Shown here: positions 8,995 to 16,459 of the stretch, in pieces
How the letters are laid out: each line of letters starts with the position of its first letter
Numbering within the stretch: the first letter of the stretch is position 1
Source of the DNA: Carideicomes alvinocaridis
Lineage (GTDB): Bacteria; Pseudomonadota; Alphaproteobacteria; Rhodobacterales; Rhodobacteraceae
Length of the DNA: 64,000 nucleotides
NCBI GenBank assembly: GCA_005473895.2
Contig: SRJI02000005.1
Location: forward strand, 103,829 to 167,828
Direction: 5' to 3'
Made by a program: the position numbers and the translations under genes
Notes under the pieces: model-generated
Told to the model about the DNA's origin: nothing
Seen by the model: only the letters and a program-made list of their open reading frames with translations
Databases searched by the model: none

Positions 8995-10128
8995 ATGAGC
9001 GACGCCGACACATTCGAGATCTTCCTCACCGCCACCCCCGGGCTCGAACGCCCCCTCGCCGACGAGGCGCGGGAGGCGGGCTTTCCCGATCCTCAGATCG
9101 TGCCCGGCGGGGTCAGCTTCACCGGCACCTGGCCCGACGCCTGGCGCGCCAACCTCGTGCTGCGCGGCGCCACGCGGGTGCTGGTGCGCTTTGCCAGTTT
9201 CATGGCCTTCCACCTCGCCCAGCTCGACAAGCGGGCGCGCAAGCTGGACTGGGCCGCCGTGCTGCGCGCGGAGCTCCCCGTCAAGGTCGAGGTGACCAGC
9301 CGCAAGTCCAAGATCTACCATGCCGGCGCCGCCACCCAGCGGATCGAGCGCGCCATCACCGAGACACTGGGCGCGCCGATCTCGGCCGAGGCGGGGATCG
9401 TGGTGAAGGTCCGGATCGAGGACAACCGCGTGACCTTCTCCATCGACACGTCCGGGCCGTCGCTGCACAAGCGCGGCCACAAGCAGGCGGTGGGCAAGGC
9501 GCCCATGCGCGAGACGATGGCCGCCATGTTCCTGCGCGAGATGGGTTTCGACGGCACGCAGCCGGTGCTGGACCCGATGTGCGGCTCGGGCACCTTCGTG
9601 ATCGAGGCCGCGGAGCGCGCCGCCGGCCTCGCCCCCGGCCGGGCCCGCGGCTTCGCTTTCGAGGAGCTGGCAAGCTTCGACGCCGAAAACTGGACCGAGA
9701 TGAAGGCCGAGCTTGCCCCGTCCGAGCCGCGCTCTCCGACCCCGGCCGGCCCCCAATTCCACGGCTCCGACCGCGACGCGGGCGCCATCCGCATGAGCGG
9801 CGAGAATGCGGAGCGCGCGGGCGTCGCGGGCTGGACTGCCTTCCGCTGCTGCGCGGTCTCCGACATCGCCCCGCCCGAGGGGCCACCGGGCATCGTCATC
9901 GTCAACCCGCCCTACGGCGCGCGCATCGGCAACCGCAAGCCGCTCTACGCCGCGCATAACGCCCTGGGCCAGGCGCTGCTGGAGCGGTTCTCCGGCTGGC
10001 GCGTCGGCATCGTCACGAGCGATGCGGGGCTGGCCAAGTCGACCGGCCTGCCCCTGCTGCCCCCCGGCCCCGTGGTGGCGCATGGCGGGTTGAAGGTGCG
10101 CCTCCACCGCACCGACCCGCTGCCCTGA
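8995..10128 (+). CDS. THUMP-domain class I SAM-dependent RNA methyltransferase (RlmL/TrmG10-like)
   Basis: A 377-residue protein with an N-terminal ferredoxin-like/THUMP half (to about residue 160) and a C-terminal Rossmann methyltransferase. Motif I is VLDPMCGSGTF (about 191-201) and motif IV is IVNPPYGARIG. The NPPY signature indicates N-methylation of a base. Similar proteins methylate guanine N2 in 23S rRNA (RlmL) or tRNA. It lacks the second (RlmK) methyltransferase domain of enterobacterial RlmL. It follows the xylose operon by 39 bases on the same strand but has no obvious link to sugar metabolism. Confidence 0.85.
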   Translation: MSDADTFEIFLTATPGLERPLADEAREAGFPDPQIVPGGVSFTGTWPDAWRANLVLRGATRVLVRFASFMAFHLAQLDKRARKLDWAAVLRAELPVKVEVTSRKSKIYHAGAATQRIERAITETLGAPISAEAGIVVKVRIEDNRVTFSIDTSGPSLHKRGHKQAVGKAPMRETMAAMFLREMGFDGTQPVLDPMCGSGTFVIEAAERAAGLAPGRARGFAFEELASFDAENWTEMKAELAPSEPRSPTPAGPQFHGSDRDAGAIRMSGENAERAGVAGWTAFRCCAVSDIAPPEGPPGIVIVNPPYGARIGNRKPLYAAHNALGQALLERFSGWRVGIVTSDAGLAKSTGLPLLPPGPVVAHGGLKVRLHRTDPLP

Positions 10129-10443
10129 GCCGCGCCCCCGAGGGCATACGGGGGGGGGCTGCCGGAACGGCCCCCTCCGCCTCACGCGGCGAGTCGCTAT
10201 GGCCCGAACCTGACAAGTCCAGCACAAACACAAATATGTGACTGATTTGGCTCGGAAACCCCGCCGGATCCGATATCTCGCGCTATTTGCGTGGGATAGG
10301 CGCCGCCGACCGCTGAGACTGGTCGGCCGGGCCATGGCAAGTCTGCAACACCAACCCCCGATATGCGGCCCCGGCCATGACGGCCGAAAGAGCCGACCTA
10401 CACCTCTCAGCGTCTGCAGAATTCTTTGGAAAGGACGACCCTG
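10129..10443 (+). other. Intergenic region before the DUF481 gene
   Basis: A GGGGGC / GCCCCC hairpin at 10154-10175 is a probable terminator for the RNA methyltransferase gene. The remainder becomes more AT-rich around 10210-10250, including an ACACAAATATGTG patch, and probably contains the promoter of the outer-membrane protein gene. I see no gene in it. Confidence 0.4.
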
Positions 10444-11277
10444 ATGGACTTTAGCAAGCTGCACATCGGCATCCTCGTTGGCACGATGGCTGCCACTGCC
10501 ACCCCGACCTTCGCGCAAACGGCCTTCAGCAACACCAACATGGCCGAGAACCGCAACGAGGACCTGCGCGACGAGATCGAAGAGGATTTCGAGCGCGACG
10601 CAGATCAGTTCGGCAACCGCGGCCGCAAGCTCGGCTTCGACGGTTCGGTGGCCCTGCGCGGCACGGCCAGCGAAGGCAACAGCGACAGCGCCGATATCGG
10701 CATCGGTGCCAACTTCGACTATTACGACGGCACCAACGGCTACGGGCTGGAGCTGAACTACACCTACAGCGAAGACAGCGGCACCACGACCGAGGAAAGC
10801 CTGTTCTACGACTTCCAGTACACGCGCGACTTCACCCGCAAGACCTATGGCTTCGCCAAGGTGCAGGGCACGGTGGACGAATTCTCCGCCTATGACAGCG
10901 ACACCTTTGTCGGCGTCGGCGTCGGGTACTGGATCTACGACCGTCCCGACCTGCAATGGGCGGTCCAGGGTGGCCCGGGCTACCGTGTCGCGGATCTCGA
11001 CAGCGCGCTGGACGCGGATTTCGAGGAAGCGGCGATCAGCCTGTCGTCGATGTACACCTACAACTTCAGCGACAACATGTTCCTGACCAACGACACGGAC
11101 GTCGTCGGCTCGGAATCGGACACGGTGATCCTGAACGAACTGGGTCTCAACGTCCGCATGACCAATTCGCTCGCGCTGCGCACCAGCATCGCGACCGAGT
11201 ATCACACCGATCCCCAGGCGGGCTTCGAGGATACCGACAACACCTTCGGCGTGTCGCTGGTCTACAACTTCCAATAA
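10444..11277 (+). CDS. DUF481-family outer membrane beta-barrel protein
   Basis: A 277-residue exported protein with a signal peptide ending at TFAQ (about residue 23). The mature part has alternating hydrophobic strands and aromatic residues typical of a small beta-barrel: GFDGSVALRGTASEGNSDSADIGIG, LFYDFQYTRDFTRKTYGFAKVQG, VGVGYWIYDRPDLQWAVQGGPGYRV, and a C-terminal strand ending VSLVYNFQ with a terminal aromatic-x pattern suited to BAM recognition. This matches the YdiY/DUF481 family, whose function is unknown. The start is the ATG after GGAAAGGACGACCCTG. This is the last recognisable core gene before the island. Confidence 0.85.
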   Translation: MDFSKLHIGILVGTMAATATPTFAQTAFSNTNMAENRNEDLRDEIEEDFERDADQFGNRGRKLGFDGSVALRGTASEGNSDSADIGIGANFDYYDGTNGYGLELNYTYSEDSGTTTEESLFYDFQYTRDFTRKTYGFAKVQGTVDEFSAYDSDTFVGVGVGYWIYDRPDLQWAVQGGPGYRVADLDSALDADFEEAAISLSSMYTYNFSDNMFLTNDTDVVGSESDTVILNELGLNVRMTNSLALRTSIATEYHTDPQAGFEDTDNTFGVSLVYNFQ

Positions 11278-11292
11278 GGGCAGCGACCCTTC

Positions 11293-11313
11293 GGGGCGAG
11301 GCCACCTCGCCCC
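11293..11313 (+). terminator. Hairpin after the DUF481 gene
   Basis: GGGGCGAGG / CCTCGCCCC form a 9-base stem with a 3-base loop, 16 bases past the stop. A second hairpin (ATGGCCC-ggggc-GGGCCAT, 11329-11347, then TCT) follows immediately. Together they form a double terminator marking the last clearly core-like sequence. Confidence 0.6.
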
Positions 11314-11654
11314 TCGTCAAAGCTGAGGATGGCCCGGGGCGGGCCATTCTCCTCCGCCCGCCAGCCAGGCTTGTCCCGACGAGGATGCCAGCGACTCCGG
11401 GTTTTCAGAGCGACGGCTGCATCGAGTTGTCGGAAATGCCTGTCCGCGGCTCGCGCCTCTCTTCCTCAAAGCCAGAATGCAATCGGGTCAGCCGCTCTGA
11501 CCGCGGGCCTGCGACTGACAGCGGACCCGCCCCGGGACACCACATCTCACGATTCGAGCTACTCGTGGGAGCGGACATAACACACATCGCCCGCCCTCCT
11601 ACTTGGGTGTGCCCTACCTCCGGCCTCCAGCGAGCCATTCTGCGGAATCAGCCC
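11314..11654. other. Left junction region of the island, no supported gene
   Basis: Apart from the second hairpin at 11329-11347, I see no gene with a plausible start and family. Composition drifts from GC-rich to more AT-rich across it, consistent with the core/island boundary lying here or shortly before. Confidence 0.35.
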
Positions 11655-12518
11655 TTAGGCATCATCTTCCCCACGCTTCCAAGGCGTCCGGAACGTCGAG
11701 GAAATCCCGACGCGTATCCCCGAAGCGATTCTCGTCGCAGTTCTACCCACAGGTTCGACTGTGCGTGACATCGAAAAGCGTATTTCCGCCGCAAACAAAT
11801 CTTTGACTCGCTCGATCGCCATTTCTTCACGCTCGTCTATGCGGCCATCAGCTTCCATTACCTCACAGAGAAACGACCTGATATCAGCAAGCATCACGTT
11901 GGCCTTGCAGTCGGGATTGTCACGGGCAAAAGCGGCAAGTGTCGACGCAGCTGTCTTGATGTCGAAGGCATCAAGCTTCCGGGCGACGAACTCGAGCCCT
12001 TGCTCGACAAATTCCTCGGAATACCCCCAATGCCGAACAAAATAGTGCCTTATCTTGTCGAGTTCACTTTCATGAACATCACTATCGACCGCCGCAATCT
12101 TCATAGCCAGCGGCGCCATCAGGTCGAAAAGGCCCAGGCCCAGCACGTCCAGTGGGGTATTGATGAACTCTGGTATTACAGTCGACTTGCCCCCATCGTC
12201 TTTCAGGTAGCGCGTGATTCCCAGCCAAGCGCCGCCGGATAGCACGCTGGCCGCAATGACCCAGCCGACCGGGGTAGCTGCCGTTCCCAGACCAATCGCC
12301 GCGAGCAGACCTGGTGCGGCAAAGAACTTCTGTGCAACAAATGCCGAGCTAGCGACCTGCGCGCCTGTCGCGGCCACCCCAGCAATATCCCAAGCCTCGA
12401 AGACCGTTTTCTTGATACGCGTGGATGTGTAGGCATCCTCTCCGATGCCGAGCTTGGCTTTGAACCTCAGTTCGTCTTCGACAACGTCATCGACCCCCTC
12501 AAACCAATTCTCATCCAT
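11655..12518 (-). CDS. TerB-like domain protein with membrane segments
   Basis: A 287-residue protein. Residues about 45-105 contain two or three hydrophobic segments (VAATGAQVASSAFVAQ; LLAAIGLGTAATPVGWVIAASVLSGG). Residues about 135-245 look like a TerB-type helical domain: MAPLAMKIAAVDSDVHESELDKI, then EVMEADGRIDEREEMAIERV, the paired acidic D-x-D/G-R-I-D-E motifs of the family. TerB domains are found in stress and tellurite-resistance or phage-defence contexts at the membrane. It lies one base beyond the stop of the next gene, so the two form an operon. The function is unknown; a defence role is only suggested by context. Confidence 0.7.
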   Translation of the reverse strand: MDENWFEGVDDVVEDELRFKAKLGIGEDAYTSTRIKKTVFEAWDIAGVAATGAQVASSAFVAQKFFAAPGLLAAIGLGTAATPVGWVIAASVLSGGAWLGITRYLKDDGGKSTVIPEFINTPLDVLGLGLFDLMAPLAMKIAAVDSDVHESELDKIRHYFVRHWGYSEEFVEQGLEFVARKLDAFDIKTAASTLAAFARDNPDCKANVMLADIRSFLCEVMEADGRIDEREEMAIERVKDLFAAEIRFSMSRTVEPVGRTATRIASGIRVGISSTFRTPWKRGEDDA

Positions 12519-12519
12519 C

Positions 12520-13104
12520 TCAGACCCTTGACTTCAAGACTTCAAAGGAAGCGACTGACGACCTGATACGTCTTTCGAGCGCATTGTTACCCAGGTCTTG
12601 AATGGCACCCACTGCGAAGCCAAATGCAATCGCAAGGGCACCAACAAACGGACCGAAAACAAATCCAATGACTGGCACCGAAGTCACAAGGTAGCCGAAG
12701 ACTGCTCCAAATATCGCGCCCGTACTGGACATTGGAAATTCCGAAAGAAGGGCCGTGATGATATCAAGTATCTTGCGCCCAATCTTGACAGCCATCGACC
12801 CGATCCTGATCGTGGTTTTGGAGATTGTAAAAATAAGGGATTTTGCATCGGCCGAAATATCCAATGCCCCGATTCGCTTCTTCAGGGTCTCTTCGGATAA
12901 ATCAAAGGATAGCAGATCCCGGATCTCTTCTTCAGATTCAGCGACGCATTCCATTTGCATGGTCTTGCCAGTGCCCGGTGCCACAGCCTCGACAATCACG
13001 AGCCCCTCCCCTGGTAGGCTTCGAGAACAGGATGACACCTCGAAAATCACCCGGCAAGCTTCAATGATGGTTTCCTGATAATTCGGGGCCAGAATAGGCG
13101 TCAC
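12520..13104 (-). CDS. Hypothetical membrane protein paired with the TerB-like protein
   Basis: A 194-residue protein of unknown family. The N-terminal half is soluble-looking; residues about 120-170 form a glycine-rich hydrophobic pair (TGAIFGAVFGYLVTSVPVIGFVFG; FVGALAIAFGFAVGAI), resembling the glycine-zipper insertions of membrane-active proteins. The start is GTG; no better ATG precedes the residue-49 methionine. A palindrome ACTAC-TT-GTAGT overlaps the start codon and could be an operator. A GKT triplet in VAPGTGKTMQ resembles the end of a P-loop, but the rest of the motif is absent. The downstream TerB-like gene starts almost at its stop. Confidence 0.6.
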   Translation of the reverse strand: MTPILAPNYQETIIEACRVIFEVSSCSRSLPGEGLVIVEAVAPGTGKTMQMECVAESEEEIRDLLSFDLSEETLKKRIGALDISADAKSLIFTISKTTIRIGSMAVKIGRKILDIITALLSEFPMSSTGAIFGAVFGYLVTSVPVIGFVFGPFVGALAIAFGFAVGAIQDLGNNALERRIRSSVASFEVLKSRV

Positions 13105-13122
13105 TACTTGTAGTACATCTGG

Positions 13123-13314
13123 CTAGAAGCGGTCTTTGCCCGCCCGCTGCGAAATCACATTGCGTCCTGTCCTGCCGACGAAGGCGAGAGGCACAAGGTA
13201 CTTCTTGCGGAGGTCACTCGGGTTTCGGCGTCGAAAGTACCATGTGTTGTTCTTCAGCTGGATAGACTTGGCTTCCACCCGGAACGCTCCGAAGTCGAAT
13301 AGTGTGACAGTCAT
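13123..13314 (-). pseudogene. Tyrosine integrase N-terminal remnant (DUF6538-like)
   Basis: A 63-residue reading frame contains IQLKNNTWYFRRRNPSDLRKKY, which closely resembles the N-terminal segment (LKNxTWYFRRRxPxDLR) of phage/ICE tyrosine recombinases. It ends soon after; the SAM-like and catalytic (R-H-R-Y) domains are absent. It is interpreted as the relic of an integrase from an earlier element, lying just before the duplicated mobilisation module. Confidence 0.55.
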
Positions 13315-13392
13315 GTGCTACCCCATGCGCCACCTCACACAGAGCGAAATCCCACCTAAGTGACTGCAATTCAATGATTTCTTGGGGTGGAA

Positions 13393-13536
13393 GTGGCGCG
13401 CCTAGGAGGAGAAAGTTCGAACTCTTTCTTCGCCACACTCGAAGAGTGGGAACGCCATCTCAGAGCTGTTGAGGCCTCTAACACCGTAACTCAGGACAAT
13501 GATCCGAGGTGCGGCGATGAGCATTTCGGAACGTGA
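13393..13536 (+). CDS. Small ORF preceding MobC-like protein, module 1 copy
   Basis: A possible 47-residue product from a GTG start: core ARLGGESSNSFFATLEEWERHL, then a divergent tail. The same core (ARLEGESSNTLFEVLEEWERHL) precedes the second MobC-like gene, and in both places the ORF overlaps the start of that gene by about 20 bases. Conservation of protein sequence and overlap argues for real coding. Sequence similarity between the two modules starts almost exactly at this ORF, so it may instead be the 3' end of a longer ancestral gene. Confidence 0.4.
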   Translation: MARLGGESSNSFFATLEEWERHLRAVEASNTVTQDNDPRCGDEHFGT

Positions 13537-13942
13537 TTTCAACGCGGTAGCAGCCGCCAAACCGAAGAAGAAGCCGCGCGAGGCTCCGTTCTCGCTGCGC
13601 TTCACCTTTGAACAGATGGCACTTTTGCGCGCCGCCGCAAACGGCGTGCCGCTCGGGGCGTACATCAAGGCCAAGCTCTTCGATGAGCCGCTGGAGAAGG
13701 TGCGCCGTCGCAATACCAACCCTGTGAAAGACCATGAAGCTCTGGGCCGTGTTCTCGGCTCGCTCGGGCAGTCTCGCCTTTCGCAAAACCTCAACCAACT
13801 CGCCCACGCAACGAATACGGGCTCTTTACCTGTTTCGCCGGAAGTGGAAGCCGAGCTTCGCCAAGCCTGCGCGGATGTCAAAGCCATGCGCGAAGAACTG
13901 ATGCGGGCGCTCGGCAGCCTGTCCGAAGGAGGTGAGCCATGA
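13517..13942 (+). CDS. MobC-like mobilisation accessory protein, module 1
   Basis: A 141-residue basic protein with a ribbon-helix-helix-like N-terminal part (PFSLRFTFEQMALLRAAANGVPLGAYIKAKLF) and a conserved C-terminal segment (ALGRVLGSLGQSRLSQNLNQLAHATNTGSLPVSPE) typical of plasmid MobC/MbeC-type oriT accessory proteins. Such proteins bind oriT beside the relaxase and help open the nic site. I chose the second ATG, preceded by GAGGTGCGGC, matching the copy in module 2. Its 3' end overlaps the relaxase remnant by four bases, the normal mobC-relaxase coupling. Confidence 0.75.
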   Translation: MSISERDFNAVAAAKPKKKPREAPFSLRFTFEQMALLRAAANGVPLGAYIKAKLFDEPLEKVRRRNTNPVKDHEALGRVLGSLGQSRLSQNLNQLAHATNTGSLPVSPEVEAELRQACADVKAMREELMRALGSLSEGGEP

Positions 13943-14151
13943 TCCTGAAAGGCTCTCAGCGCGGAAATGCCGCCAAGCTCGCCGCCCATTTGATGAATGT
14001 CCGCGACAACGAGCATGTCGAGCTGCATGAGCTGCGCGGCTTCATGAACGAAGAGGATTTGCATGAAGCTCTGCGCGAAGCCGAGGCCATCGCTAAGGGA
14101 TGCGCAGAATTCCAGAGAGAAATTAGATACATCTTGACTGCAACCGCATGA
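13939..14151 (+). pseudogene. Truncated relaxase N-terminus, module 1
   Basis: The first 54 residues (MILKGSQRGNAAKLAAHLMNV...REAEAIAKG) align with the start of the intact relaxase in module 2 (MILKGNQRGGAAKLARHLL...REVEAVSKG). Identity then stops abruptly at about base 14100 and a 16-residue unrelated tail ends in a stop. The HUH histidines are missing, so it cannot act as a relaxase. The break marks the left end of the defence cargo. Confidence 0.75.
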
Positions 14152-14200
14152 AAATGCTCGAATATTCTGGAACCGAAAGAAACTGTGAAATGAGGCGCCG

Positions 14201-16459
14201 ATGCATTTAAGTAAGATCAGGTTGAGGAATTTTCGCCGTTTAGTGGACGCGAAAATTGATCTTGATGAACAAATCTCGATATTCGTCGGCGCGAATAACA
14301 GCGGCAAGACATCCGTAGCACAAGCGATGCATCTCTTTCTTGCAGGTGACCGACACCGCTTCGCTTTTCATGACATCAGCGCAAGCAAGTGGTCAGACGT
14401 GCAGGCATTTGAAAACGGTGACGAAGGCGCGACTCTTCCTGAAATTGTCATGGACCTCTGGTTTTCGGTAAATGAGGCGGATTTGCATAGGGTCATCGAT
14501 CTTCTCCCGAGTCTAAATTGGGAGGGAACGCATGTTGGCGTCAGGATTGCTTTTGCCCCACAGAATGCCACTGATACGTTGCAACGGTTTCGTACCCGCT
14601 TTGAAGAGGAGCAGCAGGCGGCTGCCAATGTACAGGTCCCTGAAGGTAGCCAGCCATACATTGCCCCTCCAAGGACGCTTCGTGAATTCCTCGAAGCAGA
14701 ACTCCACAGGGAGTATGAGTTTCGATATTATGTACTTGACGTCGAACAATTTAATGCCGATTTCGAGCAGAATGTTGGCTACGAACCCCTTGAGCTGCTC
14801 CGGGAGCAAGGCCGGACTGGACGGGACATTGTAGGGGACTTGATCAAGGTCGATTTTCTACATGCACAGCGACACCTTTCCGATAGTGCTGGGGGAAGCC
14901 GCGCCGAGGAACTCTCCCGCCATTTGAGCAGATATTATGCTCGAAATTTGGAACGGCATGCGGAGGATCACAATGCCTTGCACGCCCTGGCGGTGTCAGA
15001 AGACCAACTCAACCGACATCTTGCTCAGGTTTTCGAAGATACCTTAGGCCGCTTATCGCAGCTGGGATATCCAGGCTTTGCTAACCCGAGATTGATGATC
15101 AAGTCGGCGCTTAACCCAGCGACGATCATGAATAGCCAAGACGGTACTCATGTTCACTATGCCCTGAACGCGGAGAATGACGATCTCACGTTGCCGGACA
15201 AATACAACGGTCTTGGGTTTAAGAACCTGATTTATATGGTTGTGGAACTTTTGGACCTTCATGCCCAATGGCTTGCAATCGAAGGCGACCGGCCACCACT
15301 CCATCTTGTCTTCGTCGAAGAGCCCGAGGCGCATCTGCATGCGCAGTTGCAGCAGGTTTTCGTGAACAAGGTTCTCGACATATTGGCCGAAGAAGCCGAC
15401 GAGCCGCAAGACTTCGCAACCCAATTGATTCTGACAACACACTCACCGCACATCCTGTATGAGCGGGGTTTCACGCCAATACGATACTTTCGCCGCGAAA
15501 ACGCAGGTGTAGCGCAAACCTCGAAAGTTCTGAATCTTTCAGAATTTTACCGGAAAACAGAAGACCCAAGCCGAGATTTTCTTGAGCGATACCTCAAGCT
15601 GACCCATTGCGATCTGTTCTTTGCCGATGCTGCTGTACTGGTAGAAGGCAACGTCGAGCGACTCTTAATGCCACAAATGATTAAGAACGCAGCTCCTGGC
15701 CTCAGGTCGAGCTATTTGAGCGTTCTTGAGATCGGTGGCGCGTTCGGTCACCAGTTCCGTACCCTCATTGAGTTTCTGGGCATCACGACCCTAATTATCA
15801 CCGATCTGGATAGTGTGCATTTTCCACCCCTCGAAGTCGGTGAAGAGGATGATGATGAACTTGACGAGGCAGATGATGGCGCCGACGGTGAGGCCGACGA
15901 AGAACAAGCTGCTGGCGGTGCAAATCGAAGAAAGAAGAAGACCTGTACGCCAGAAACCGCTGATGCGGAAACATCGAACCAGATGCTCATTCAGTGGCTC
16001 CCGGCACGCCGGCGCATTGATGAACTACTTGCCCTCGCAGCTGCAGCAAAAGGAATTCAGGCCGATGAGAACGGCCTTGGCGCCGTTCGCGTCACCTATC
16101 CTTGCACTGTTCAGCTAAACTGGAATGACGAAACCATCGAACGTGCGGGACGGACGCTCGAAGCAGCATTCGCCTTCGAGAATCTCGACTGGACGCAAAA
16201 TATCAACAACAAGGACTTGAACCTACGCATTCGAAATCCTGATAATCTTGCAGACCTAGCTAAACGCCTTCACGACAAAATCCATAGAGATAGCTTCAAG
16301 AAGACTGACTTTGCTCTCGCGCTGCTTGGCAAAAATCCTCAGGATTGGACGGTTCCACACTACATCGCTGAAGGGCTTCAATGGCTCGAAGAGCAGCTTG
16401 GTGTGACTGAAGTGCAAGAGCATGAGCAAGAGCAGCAGCCGGAGGCCGTACAGGCATGA
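14201..16459 (+). CDS. gajA: OLD-family ATPase/TOPRIM nuclease, Gabija GajA-like
   Basis: A 752-residue protein. It has an N-terminal ABC-type ATPase with Walker A VGANNSGKTS (29-38), a Walker B-like LVFVEEPEAHLHAQL (about 369-383) and the TTHSPHIL switch (412-419). A C-terminal TOPRIM nuclease follows, with VLVEGNVERLL (E482) and TTLIITDLDS (DLD at about 535-537). This is the class 2 OLD layout used by Gabija GajA, a sequence-specific nicking nuclease that senses nucleotide depletion during phage infection. It is longer than typical GajA (about 580 residues), partly through an acidic then basic low-complexity insert (about 546-580) after the TOPRIM DLD. The downstream helicase overlaps by four bases, supporting a GajAB pair. 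Confidence 0.8.
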   Translation: MHLSKIRLRNFRRLVDAKIDLDEQISIFVGANNSGKTSVAQAMHLFLAGDRHRFAFHDISASKWSDVQAFENGDEGATLPEIVMDLWFSVNEADLHRVIDLLPSLNWEGTHVGVRIAFAPQNATDTLQRFRTRFEEEQQAAANVQVPEGSQPYIAPPRTLREFLEAELHREYEFRYYVLDVEQFNADFEQNVGYEPLELLREQGRTGRDIVGDLIKVDFLHAQRHLSDSAGGSRAEELSRHLSRYYARNLERHAEDHNALHALAVSEDQLNRHLAQVFEDTLGRLSQLGYPGFANPRLMIKSALNPATIMNSQDGTHVHYALNAENDDLTLPDKYNGLGFKNLIYMVVELLDLHAQWLAIEGDRPPLHLVFVEEPEAHLHAQLQQVFVNKVLDILAEEADEPQDFATQLILTTHSPHILYERGFTPIRYFRRENAGVAQTSKVLNLSEFYRKTEDPSRDFLERYLKLTHCDLFFADAAVLVEGNVERLLMPQMIKNAAPGLRSSYLSVLEIGGAFGHQFRTLIEFLGITTLIITDLDSVHFPPLEVGEEDDDELDEADDGADGEADEEQAAGGANRRKKKTCTPETADAETSNQMLIQWLPARRRIDELLALAAAAKGIQADENGLGAVRVTYPCTVQLNWNDETIERAGRTLEAAFAFENLDWTQNINNKDLNLRIRNPDNLADLAKRLHDKIHRDSFKKTDFALALLGKNPQDWTVPHYIAEGLQWLEEQLGVTEVQEHEQEQQPEAVQA

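Noticed and set aside
7957..11274. A 1105-codon open frame on the minus strand
   Set aside because: It lies antisense to galM, the RNA methyltransferase and the DUF481 gene, all of which have clear family motifs. Long antisense frames are expected in sequence of this GC content.
11278..13500. Search for a direct repeat of the tRNA-Arg 3' end (left attachment site)
   Set aside because: No matching stretch longer than a few bases was found by eye; serine recombinases need only a very short shared core, so the left end stays undefined.
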